Assembly: GCA_002440705.1 (NCBI GenBank)
Contig: DJVA01000097.1
Coordinates: 1 to 22,514 of the forward strand
DNA length: 22,514 nucleotides
Source: Flavobacteriaceae bacterium UBA6268
GTDB lineage: Bacteria; Bacteroidota; Bacteroidia; Flavobacteriales; Flavobacteriaceae
Direction: 5' to 3'
Below, piece after piece: positions 14,712 through 21,779 of this stretch. How positions within the stretch are numbered: position 1 is the first letter of the stretch; each line of letters starts with the position of its first letter. Under the pieces are notes generated by a model. The model was not told the DNA's origin, did no database searches, and worked only from the letters and a program-made list of their open reading frames with translations. A program made the position numbers and the translations under genes.

Positions 14712-14744
14712 AAAAAACCCGCCAAATTTGAAACTTGACGGGTT
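14712..14744 (-). terminator. Leader (attenuator) terminator of asnB
   Basis: On the minus strand AACCCGTCAAG (14734-14744) pairs with TTTGGCGGGTT (14716-14726): 11 pairs with two G-T wobbles, extendable by two A-T pairs into the loop. The 3' arm runs directly into TTTTTT (14712-14717) and further AATTT, as in an intrinsic terminator. It ends 18 bases before the asnB ATG, so it can only matter by stopping asnB transcription. It is 160 bases after the E1 stop codon, too far to be only that gene's terminator. Confidence 0.85.
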
Positions 14745-14764
14745 GTGTATAGGGTACAAGTTTC
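14730..14764 (-). promoter_or_regulatory. Antiterminator pairing in the asnB leader
   Basis: GAAACTTG (14757-14764), starting three bases after the leader stop codon, is perfectly complementary to CAAGTTTC (14730-14737). That segment contains the last four bases of the terminator's 5' arm plus its loop, so this 8-bp pairing and the terminator exclude each other. A ribosome halted on the leader stop codon would cover 14757-14764 and allow termination; one stalled earlier on Asn codons would leave it free to pair. Confidence 0.7.
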
Positions 14765-14766
14765 GG

Positions 14767-14820
14767 CTACGGCTTTCCGTTATTAGAATTATTGGTATTG
14801 AAATTATTGGAACGTAGCAT
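14767..14820 (-). CDS. Asparagine-rich leader peptide of asnB
   Basis: ATG at 14818-14820 opens a 17-codon frame ending in TAG (14767-14769) and encodes MLRSNNFNTNNSNNGKP. Seven residues, all between positions 5 and 14, are Asn (six AAT, one AAC). The frame ends 22 bases before the terminator hairpin in front of asparagine synthetase. GCTACG (14813-14818) and CGTAGC (14766-14771) are complementary, as are TTCC (14809-14812) and GGAA (14775-14778), so the Asn codons would sit in the loop of a protector hairpin whose 3' side lies just before the antiterminator strand. No clear Shine-Dalgarno is visible, which is normal in this phylum. The amino-acid match between the leader and the downstream enzyme is the main evidence. 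It is too short to be found by usual gene callers. Confidence 0.85.
   Translation of the reverse strand: MLRSNNFNTNNSNNGKP
14781..14810 (-). repeat. 15-base tandem duplication inside the asnB leader peptide
   Basis: TATTAGAATTATTGG (14781-14795) and TATTGAAATTATTGG (14796-14810) agree at 13 of 15 positions. On the coding strand each unit supplies the pattern Asn-Asn-x-Asn-x, so the duplication doubled the Asn run without shifting the frame. Confidence 0.7.
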
Positions 14821-14846
14821 CAACGTTTGGTTTCAAATGAGTGCCT

Positions 14847-14877
14847 CAAATATCTACTTTTTTTTGAACAAAAGAAA
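14847..14877 (-). promoter_or_regulatory. Weak candidate promoter for the asnB leader transcript
   Basis: On the minus strand GATATTTG (14847-14854) matches TAnnTTTG at seven of eight positions, with TTTC (14874-14877) 19 bases upstream. A start near 14840 would place the leader ATG about 20 bases into the RNA and give a roughly 147-base leader before asnB. This is the best match in the spacer but not strong. Confidence 0.35.
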
Positions 14878-14903
14878 CATTCCACAAGAAAATTTAGGGA
14901 AAA

Positions 14904-17318
14904 CTAGCGAAGCTTTGGAAAAGCGGAAGGATTCACCTCATGCATCAGGGCATAGACCTTTTCAAAAATATCTTCCGTAGAGGGTTTTGAAAAATAATCC
15001 CCGTCCGATGCATAGGCCGGACGGTGCGGTTGGGCCGTAAGCGTCGCTGGGGGGCTGTCCAGATGGCGATACCCACCTTGCTCGTTAAGGATGTGGTCCA
15101 AAATATAAGCGGATGCCCCACCGGGAACATCTTCATCAATCACCAGCAAGCGGTTGGTCTTTTGGACGCTTTTTACAAGGTCGTGGTTCAGGTCCAAAGG
15201 CAATAGCGATTGTACATCGATCACTTCGGCATCAATGCCCACCTGCAAGAGCTCCTTGGCAGCTTCCTGCACCAAGCGCAGGGTACTTCCGTAGGAAACC
15301 AAGGTAATGTCTTCGCCCGATTTCACGGTTTCGACCACCCCGATTGGCGTTCGGAATGCTCCCAAGTTATTCGGTAATTGTTCCTTCAGTCGGTAACCGT
15401 TCAAGCATTCGATGATAAGAGCAGGTTCGTCGCTTTGCATTAAGGTATTATAGAAACCAGCAGCTTTGGTCATATTGCGGGGGACGAGTAGGTACATCCC
15501 TCGCAACAAATGGATCAAGCCACCCATTTGCGAACCGCTGTGCCAAATACCTTCCAAACGATGCCCACGGGTACGCACAATCAGCGGTGCTTTCTGTTTG
15601 CCAACGGTCCGGTAACGCACCGTAGCCAGGTCATCGCTCATAATTTGCAGGCAATACATCAAATAATCCAAATATTGAATTTCGGCAATGGGGCGTAATC
15701 CCCGCATGGCCATTCCGATGCCCTGCCCCAAAATAGTTGCTTCGCGGATGCCGGTATCGCTCACGCGCAATTTGCCATGTTTTTCCTGAAGTCCTTCCAA
15801 CCCTTGGTTTACATCGCCAATGGTGCCGCTGTCTTCACCAAAAATCAGGCTTTCGGGGTGTTCGGTAAAAAGGATGTCGAAATTGTCCCGAAGGATAACC
15901 CTTCCGTCCACTTCCTCCGGTTGGGGATCGTAAGTGGGAAGCACTTCTTTAATGTTGGTGGCTTTGGAAGGCAATTCCGAGTACAGGTTGGAGCTGTACA
16001 TGGGTTGCACAATGTCGAAGAAATTGTTGACCCAATCCTGAAGTTGTTTCTTTTCAGGAGTGTCTTCACCTAAGACATAGCGAAGCGCCTTTCGGACTTT
16101 GGAAATGATGTCTTTGCGAAGCGGTTCCTTTTCAGTAGCCAATTCGTTTTTGATTTTTTCAATGAAGGCCTTGTTGGGACTGTTCTCAGCAACATGTTCC
16201 AACAAAGTGATGGCTTCTTTCTGTTCCTGCTTGTGAGGTGCCAAAAAAGCGCCCCACTCCCGGTTTTTGCCCTCCCGTACCTGCTTTTTGATGCCCTTCT
16301 CCAATTCGTCGAGTTCTACTTCAGAAGCTATATTGCTGGCTAGGATCCATTCGCGCATTTTCAGGTTGCAATCGTGTTCCCGTTCCCATTGCAAGCGTTC
16401 TGGGCTTTTGTAGCGTTCGTGGGAGCCACTGGTGGAATGTCCTTGGGGTTGTGTGAGTTCCACTACATGAATCAACACGGGGACGTGCTCCTCCCTAGCC
16501 AATTTCCCTGCCTTTTCAAAGGTCTCCACCAAGGTGGGGTAGTCCCAGCCTTTCACCTTCATGATTTCGTAGCCTGCTTTTTCTTCAGTGCGCTGAAAAC
16601 CACTTAGGATTTCGGAAATATTTTCTTTGGTGGTTTGATATTTTGCCGGAACGGAGATGCCGTATTCGTCGTCCCAAATACACATCACCATCGGAACCTG
16701 CAACACCCCTGCGGCATTGATGGTTTCCCAAAACAGACCCTCGCTGGTACTGGCATTGCCAATGGTACCCCAGGCCACTTCGTTGCCGTTGTTGGAAAAA
16801 TGGGTCATGCCTTCCAACCCTTTTACCTTTCTAAAAATTTTGGAAGCTTGTGCCAATCCCAAGAGACGGGGCATTTGTCCTGCGGTGGGTGAGATGTCGG
16901 AACTGCTGTTTTTTTGATCGGTGAGGTTTTTCCAGGAACCGTCCTCATTCAAGCTATGGCTCATAAAATGTCCGCCCATTTGCCTTCCGGCACTCATGGG
17001 GTCTGCTTCCATGGAGGTATGCGCGTACAATCCGGCAAAGAAGTTTTCGATGCTCAGTTGCCCCAATGCCATCATAAAAGTTTGGTCGCGGTAATAGCCA
17101 CTGCGCCAATCACCTTTTTTGAATGCCTTTGCCCAGGCAAGTTGGGGGACTTCCTTTCCGTCCCCGAAAATACCAAACTTGGCTTTTCCGGTAAGCACTT
17201 CACGACGCCCTAGCAAACTACATTCCCTACTGGTAACCGCCACTTTGTAATCGTTTATTACGTTGGCTTTAAAGTCTTCAAAGGAAATGGCGTCGTTAGC
17301 TTGGGGGTTTGTCTGCAT
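14904..17318 (-). CDS. 2-oxoacid dehydrogenase E1, alpha and beta subunits fused
   Basis: The 804-residue protein joins an E1-alpha-like half (about residues 30-450) to an E1-beta-like half (about 480-800), the layout usual for the branched-chain-type 2-oxoacid dehydrogenase E1 of Flavobacteriia. It uses thiamine diphosphate to decarboxylate a 2-oxoacid and acylate E2. Alpha-half signs: RDQTFMMALGQ, GNASTSEGLFWETINAAGVLQVP (given in part) at 187-209, WDDEYGIS at 215-222, HSTSGSHERYKSPE. Beta-half signs: LIFGEDSGTIGDVNQGLEG, RVSDTGIREATILGQGIGMA, DEDVPGGASAYI. The classical GDG...NN motif reads GNA...DD here. I chose ATG 17318: the longer frame starts with TTG inside the promoter's -7 element. 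No E2 or E3 gene is nearby. Substrate preference is not readable from sequence alone. Confidence 0.92.
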   Translation of the reverse strand: MQTNPQANDAISFEDFKANVINDYKVAVTSRECSLLGRREVLTGKAKFGIFGDGKEVPQLAWAKAFKKGDWRSGYYRDQTFMMALGQLSIENFFAGLYAHTSMEADPMSAGRQMGGHFMSHSLNEDGSWKNLTDQKNSSSDISPTAGQMPRLLGLAQASKIFRKVKGLEGMTHFSNNGNEVAWGTIGNASTSEGLFWETINAAGVLQVPMVMCIWDDEYGISVPAKYQTTKENISEILSGFQRTEEKAGYEIMKVKGWDYPTLVETFEKAGKLAREEHVPVLIHVVELTQPQGHSTSGSHERYKSPERLQWEREHDCNLKMREWILASNIASEVELDELEKGIKKQVREGKNREWGAFLAPHKQEQKEAITLLEHVAENSPNKAFIEKIKNELATEKEPLRKDIISKVRKALRYVLGEDTPEKKQLQDWVNNFFDIVQPMYSSNLYSELPSKATNIKEVLPTYDPQPEEVDGRVILRDNFDILFTEHPESLIFGEDSGTIGDVNQGLEGLQEKHGKLRVSDTGIREATILGQGIGMAMRGLRPIAEIQYLDYLMYCLQIMSDDLATVRYRTVGKQKAPLIVRTRGHRLEGIWHSGSQMGGLIHLLRGMYLLVPRNMTKAAGFYNTLMQSDEPALIIECLNGYRLKEQLPNNLGAFRTPIGVVETVKSGEDITLVSYGSTLRLVQEAAKELLQVGIDAEVIDVQSLLPLDLNHDLVKSVQKTNRLLVIDEDVPGGASAYILDHILNEQGGYRHLDSPPATLTAQPHRPAYASDGDYFSKPSTEDIFEKVYALMHEVNPSAFPKLR

Positions 17319-17336
17319 ATCGGGAAAATTACCTTG

Positions 17337-17367
17337 CAAAAGTAGCGAAAATAACCTTGCGGAACAA
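17337..17367 (-). promoter_or_regulatory. Promoter of the E1 dehydrogenase gene
   Basis: On the minus strand TACTTTTG (17337-17344) is an exact TAnnTTTG -7 element and TTG (17365-17367) lies 20 bases upstream, the consensus Bacteroidota spacing. The predicted RNA start near 17330 leaves a leader of about 12 bases before ATG 17318. This is the best promoter in the window and shows that E1 is transcribed separately from the genes upstream. Confidence 0.75.
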
Positions 17368-17409
17368 TGTTAAAATTTTAAAGGATTCTTAAAAAAAGAA
17401 GTTGAAAAT

Positions 17410-17637
17410 TTAATTTTTCTTACTCTTTTTAAATATTTCCACGCCCAGCCTGCGAATGAGTAAAAGGAAAGGGGTCGCATGAAGCAACAAATCAAAATAG
17501 TCCATGGGTTTCATGCCTACAGCACCGCCTGCCATCCATTTCAACTTACCCCAAATATGGGGTTCTGGGGCATACGGGGCCAAGCCCAAGGTGAGGCAAA
17601 GAAGGATTAAAATGCGCCAGTCGTTGAGGAGTGTCAT
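17410..17637 (-). CDS. Small conserved-looking membrane protein
   Basis: The 75-residue protein has two hydrophobic segments (WRILILLCLTLGLAPY at 7-22 and DYFDLLLHATPFLLLIRRL at 46-64) joined by a loop with PEPHIWGKLKWMAGGAVGM, and a lysine-rich tail (FKKSKKN). From memory, short proteins with a PEPH-WGK-x-W loop are widespread in Flavobacteriia, sometimes labelled as RND-transporter-related without evidence; I would call it a small inner-membrane protein of unknown function. It starts 64 bases after the barrel-protein gene on the same strand and may be the last gene of that operon. No Shine-Dalgarno is visible and no clear own promoter was found. The E1 promoter starts just beyond its stop codon. 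Confidence 0.65.
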   Translation of the reverse strand: MTLLNDWRILILLCLTLGLAPYAPEPHIWGKLKWMAGGAVGMKPMDYFDLLLHATPFLLLIRRLGVEIFKKSKKN

Positions 17638-17701
17638 GGGTTATGGGCTACGTTGAAAAAGTAAAAATAAAAAAAATACCTTTGTCTAGCACCCAGCACC
17701 T

Positions 17702-20518
17702 CTAATACCACTTTCGAGTGAACAGTCCCGTGAGGGTCCTTATGTCCAAGGTTACGATGAACCGAATCCGCTGGTCGTAATTTCCCAATCCCGGTTCCCA
17801 GCCAAGGTTGGAATATAAGGGGAAGTAAATTTCAAAGTAATCAGCCACCAAACTGGCACGAATACCCGAATCGTAGGCCAGTTGTCCATTGAAATTGCTG
17901 TTCTTCACCACGCCAACATCGCCGTAAGCATAAATCCACTTCCAGATGTTGGTACTCGCGTTGAGGCTGATGATCCACTCGTTGGCAAAACTGGGCTCCA
18001 ATTGCGATTTGAAACCGCCTTCGGCGACGATCAGTTGCTGACTGAATAATCCGCTATTCTCACTACGACCGTAGTAATTGTAGTCGAACATATAGTCGGT
18101 GGGCCGGTCCAGTGCAAAGCTGAAATAATCATCATTTTTATCGGTATTGTTGTACAGGAACAGTCCTGTAAAAAACCGTAGGTTAATCTGCCGATTGCTC
18201 AAGAATAATTTTCGGTATTCCAGTTGGCACGCCAATTTGCTGAACTTTTTGGCTAGTTCAAAATCGAAACTGGCCCGGTAAAAATTGATCAAGTTGTTGT
18301 CCGAGTATACGTATTGCAGGTTGTACACGCTGTAGTTGGGTTCTTGATTGGGGTTGTTTGGGTTCTCGTCGCGGGATACCGAAACACTCCGAACGTTCAC
18401 AAACTGTCGTTTGTTTTTCCGCAAGTCATGGTGATCGCGAAAGGCCATGGTAATGTAGGGCGAGAATTTTTTATAGAACAGGCCGTCGTCGTACGAGTAA
18501 TAGGTACCAGACAATCCGTAGCGAACATAATACAGGTCGCCGTAATATTTGCGGTCGGTAAAAATCAACGCACCTTTACCTACCAAGGTTTGTGAATTGA
18601 AGCCGTACTGGGGTTCCAGGCGGTAATAAAATCCTTTGGGGAGAAGCGTTTTGTTGTATACCTTGGGTCCTAGGGTAAACCCATCGTACAGGTTGTAACT
18701 AAAGGTGGGCATGAAGAACACCTGGTTGTACTTGGGATCCTCGATGTCCTGGAATAAGCGAAACTGTAAAGGACGATTTAATAAGCCTTCGACCTTTTTA
18801 AAATTATTTCGTTGGTTAAATTCCGGGATGGTTCCCTCGTAGTTTACGGCCAACTTCCGGATGCCTTCCCTAGGCACCATAAGTGTTGTTGTGGAGTCGA
18901 CCGGGGGCAACCATTTTTTAAATACTATTTCATCACGGTTCAAGCCATACAGGGCAACGGGCATGCTGTTGTTGCGTTTGTTCTGTACGGTAACCTTCAG
19001 TGAATCCCCGACGATGGTTACATTTTTTATTTTGAAATCAATCAAGGTGCGCTTTCCAGCGTAGTCTTCAAAAAACCAATTGACAGGCAAGGGGGTATTT
19101 TTTTGTAGGATCTCCTGAAAATCGGAGGGCCGAGCCTTTTGCAGTTGGTAGCTGTCAAAAAATTCTTTGATGCTTTTTTCCAAGGTTTCTTCTCCTAAGT
19201 AATCCTTCAAATACACCAAGCCAGAGCCCGCATAATAATCGTTGGCCAATTCCTTGTTGAATTTTACCAACGAATCCTTAGGGGTCACCAAGGCCTGGTG
19301 TAAATTGCTTCGGGCCATGTTGAGGTAGAGGAACGGGTACTGATCGTTGAATTCCAATTCGCTGGCATGCGACCAACGAACGATGAAAAATTCGCTCATG
19401 TTTCCCAATATCTTAATATCTGGATAATAAGTATTTACATACGCTATCATCAAGTAAACTTGTAAGGCTCCAATCAGCCAATAATCGTTGCGTGGGTGTA
19501 TGGAGAGGGTGTTTTCCACATACTTTCGGGAAATGGTTTTCATGAGGGCGAGATCCATTTCAAAACCACTAGGAAACGGACTGATGAAATCGGGTAGTTG
19601 GTTCAAGCCATAGACCGGGCTGTTGCGGTAATCGGCATCGCTTACGACCAATTTTGAGAAGGGATACTTTCCTAATTTTGTTTCCAAAAACCGCGTAATG
19701 CGATCTATCTGTAAGGCCTTGATGGCGGGCGTCACCTTTTTATCCTTGATATCCGTTATAACTTCCAGTTGGTCCGTGACCACCGATTGGAACCCCAAAG
19801 TCTTATCCAGATAAATTGGTGCGCTCATGCGCTGGTTTCCCTGTAAATGATAGACCTTTTCATCTGCTTGACTCACGGTACCCGTCACATCCAGATCGGT
19901 AATAAGTTGATAGCCATTCGGAATGTGAAAATTTATGTGAAACGTGGAGGGGTCCATGTAGAAATCGTCGGTATTCTTATTGCTATAGGCCTGCCATCCG
20001 CCATCATAAACTGCAGGCGCCATGAACCAGTAGCGCAATTTGTAATCCCCATTTTTGCTTACCCCAAAACGCGTGAACTTATCATTGGGCACCTTAGTCT
20101 CATAGCTAAGGGTCACATTAATGGACTCCCCCGGAGCGAGTGCTTCTGGAAGCGTCACCTTTATTAAATCGGGGGCGGGGCTTCGTTGCCAGGATAGGGA
20201 ATCATTGTTGCTAGTGCCTAATTTAGATAGTTTGGTGCGCCCTCTGTTTTCCTCTTTTTCAAAATGAAAGGCACTCGAGAAGTTTTCTGCAAAGCGAACC
20301 GCCAAAGGAGTGGTCTTGTTGGAAAAACTGTGGGCCCAGTCCGTTAGCACCAACTCATTAAGGGTATCTTTTGAAGCGTTGACATAGTTTAGGCTTTCCT
20401 CAATTTTTAGGGTATTGGTTTCCACATTGAGGAACACATCCATCTGAATGGTGTGTTGTGCTTTCAACGAAAGCGAAATGAAAAGTGTTAGGATTAATAG
20501 GCAATGCAGCTGCTTCAA
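17702..20518 (-). CDS. M1-peptidase-like periplasmic domain (active site lost) fused to an outer-membrane beta-barrel
   Basis: The start is TTG 20518, overlapping the preceding TGA; the next in-frame ATG lies after the signal peptide (MKQLHCLLILTLFISLSLKAQ), so it cannot be the start. Residues ~22-450 look like an M1/gluzincin aminopeptidase: an N-terminal beta domain (HTIQMDVFLNVETNTLKIEESLNYVN, given in part; SYETKVPNDKFTRFG) and a catalytic-like domain. Where HExxHxW is expected the text reads LMKTISRKYVEN, and the WLNEGFA-type helix reads WLIGALQVYL, so zinc ligands and catalytic Glu are missing. The GxMEN-like block is also changed (YGLNQLP). The last ~330 residues are rich in alternating aromatic strands and end in KWY, as in outer-membrane barrels. 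Probably a non-enzymatic binding or assembly protein of the outer membrane; partner unknown. 938 residues. Confidence 0.75.
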   Translation of the reverse strand: MKQLHCLLILTLFISLSLKAQHTIQMDVFLNVETNTLKIEESLNYVNASKDTLNELVLTDWAHSFSNKTTPLAVRFAENFSSAFHFEKEENRGRTKLSKLGTSNNDSLSWQRSPAPDLIKVTLPEALAPGESINVTLSYETKVPNDKFTRFGVSKNGDYKLRYWFMAPAVYDGGWQAYSNKNTDDFYMDPSTFHINFHIPNGYQLITDLDVTGTVSQADEKVYHLQGNQRMSAPIYLDKTLGFQSVVTDQLEVITDIKDKKVTPAIKALQIDRITRFLETKLGKYPFSKLVVSDADYRNSPVYGLNQLPDFISPFPSGFEMDLALMKTISRKYVENTLSIHPRNDYWLIGALQVYLMIAYVNTYYPDIKILGNMSEFFIVRWSHASELEFNDQYPFLYLNMARSNLHQALVTPKDSLVKFNKELANDYYAGSGLVYLKDYLGEETLEKSIKEFFDSYQLQKARPSDFQEILQKNTPLPVNWFFEDYAGKRTLIDFKIKNVTIVGDSLKVTVQNKRNNSMPVALYGLNRDEIVFKKWLPPVDSTTTLMVPREGIRKLAVNYEGTIPEFNQRNNFKKVEGLLNRPLQFRLFQDIEDPKYNQVFFMPTFSYNLYDGFTLGPKVYNKTLLPKGFYYRLEPQYGFNSQTLVGKGALIFTDRKYYGDLYYVRYGLSGTYYSYDDGLFYKKFSPYITMAFRDHHDLRKNKRQFVNVRSVSVSRDENPNNPNQEPNYSVYNLQYVYSDNNLINFYRASFDFELAKKFSKLACQLEYRKLFLSNRQINLRFFTGLFLYNNTDKNDDYFSFALDRPTDYMFDYNYYGRSENSGLFSQQLIVAEGGFKSQLEPSFANEWIISLNASTNIWKWIYAYGDVGVVKNSNFNGQLAYDSGIRASLVADYFEIYFPLYSNLGWEPGLGNYDQRIRFIVTLDIRTLTGLFTRKWY

Positions 20519-21759
20519 ATCGATACTTTCAAAAATTTAATGGCTTTGCTACGCGGAAGGGAAACATCTTTTAACAAATAAAATCCGTTGGGTAAATAAG
20601 AAACATCCCACACCGCATTTTCCCTACCCGAAAAATAGTGCTCCGCTATTTTTAACCCCATGGCATTGTAAAGGACTACCTCATGGGTTCCGTTATCCGG
20701 GAATTGCAATTCCAATTGTTGGGGTATCAAGGTACTTTTCAGTTGCAGTATGCCCTGCAAGACTACATCCGGTGTTTCCAAAACAATGGTTTCATCGGTT
20801 TCCAACTGCATAATCACCGGAAGGTGATCGCTCATGTTGTACAAAAGTTCCCTCAGGCTTTCCCCATAAGTACCATCGCATGCACTGTCGTTAATGCTTA
20901 GGTTGAAGCAATTGCCATTGTTGCCATAGGAATGATAGCTGTCTTCCAGGTAATGCAAATCGGGGTCGGCCAAGAGGTTTTCAGACACCAATATAAAATC
21001 GAATCGATCGTCCAAACCGCCTCCGGCACCTGCGCCAAAAGGGCCCGAACTAATGCGGCTGCTTTGGGTGTGCACCCCCTGAAAATTGCTATTGTTGCTC
21101 CATGCGCCGGGCGTATCGATGGGGTCGGCCATGGTAATAAAATTGGAAGGGTCCAAAAGTGCTACATAAGCCGGTTCGGTGGAACTGTACAAATTAAGGT
21201 CGCCTGCAAAGATTACATAAGCGTCTGGGTTCAACGAATTGGTATCGCTTAAAAAGGCTTCAACCATATTCAATCGTTCGTTTTGGTTGCTGCCGCCTTC
21301 GCTAGACTTTAAATGCGCAATATAAATTTCAAGAACAATGGGGTTTACAGAGCCATTGGCTGTATGAAGTCGAAGGGTGTAATGGTTGATGTCCCTCACG
21401 TTGGTTTGCACGACGCTTTCGGCTTCGAGGGTCATCTTGTCCCTTCGGTAAAAAAGCAATTGCTGCAAATCGGCGCTTCCGGACTGATTGGGAATAAAAG
21501 TCGCGCTGGCATAGCGACTATCGGTATCGTTCAGGGAGCTATTCAAAATAAGATTGCCACCAAAGCCAGATTGCAATTCACAGACCATGAATAGGTCCGG
21601 TTCGTAGGTATCAAGAATGTCTTTCAGTATAAGCTCCCGATTGGGCGGATTGGCCTCCGGGAATTCCAAGAGGTTGTAGCTCATAAGCTTCAAAGACTCT
21701 TGGCCCAGAAAGAGTTGCGCAAAAAGAGAAAAAAAGACCAGCAGTACTTTTTGAAACAT
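20515..21759 (-). CDS. Secreted endonuclease/exonuclease/phosphatase-fold protein with T9SS sorting tail
   Basis: I start at ATG 21759, which gives a signal peptide MFQKVLLVFFSLFAQLFLGQ; the longer frame upstream has a Lys/Arg-rich non-signal extension overlapping the LOG gene. The EEP catalytic set is complete: Asn29 in MSYNLLEF, Glu61 in VCELQ, His149 in AHLKSSEG, Asp187/Asn189 in AGDLNLYS, Asp254 area DDRFDFILVS, and Asp311-His312 in SDHLPV. The fold covers nucleases, sphingomyelinases and phosphoesterases; the substrate is open. The last ~80 residues (EVVLYNAMGLKI, YLPNGFYLLKDV, FLKVSI) form a type A sorting domain for the type IX secretion system, so the product is exported across the outer membrane. 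It begins 20 bases after the LOG gene and its TGA overlaps the TTG start of the next gene. Confidence 0.88.
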   Translation of the reverse strand: MFQKVLLVFFSLFAQLFLGQESLKLMSYNLLEFPEANPPNRELILKDILDTYEPDLFMVCELQSGFGGNLILNSSLNDTDSRYASATFIPNQSGSADLQQLLFYRRDKMTLEAESVVQTNVRDINHYTLRLHTANGSVNPIVLEIYIAHLKSSEGGSNQNERLNMVEAFLSDTNSLNPDAYVIFAGDLNLYSSTEPAYVALLDPSNFITMADPIDTPGAWSNNSNFQGVHTQSSRISSGPFGAGAGGGLDDRFDFILVSENLLADPDLHYLEDSYHSYGNNGNCFNLSINDSACDGTYGESLRELLYNMSDHLPVIMQLETDETIVLETPDVVLQGILQLKSTLIPQQLELQFPDNGTHEVVLYNAMGLKIAEHYFSGRENAVWDVSYLPNGFYLLKDVSLPRSKAIKFLKVSI

Positions 21760-21779
21760 AGGGCGGGGAGTAACTTTTT

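Noticed and set aside
14792..14980. Plus-strand 62-codon frame across the asnB leader
   Set aside because: It is antisense to the leader peptide and to the E1 C-terminus and shows no protein-like features of its own.
17319..17339. TTG at 17339 as start of the fused E1
   Set aside because: It lies within the -7 element of a strong consensus promoter, so it would be outside the transcript.
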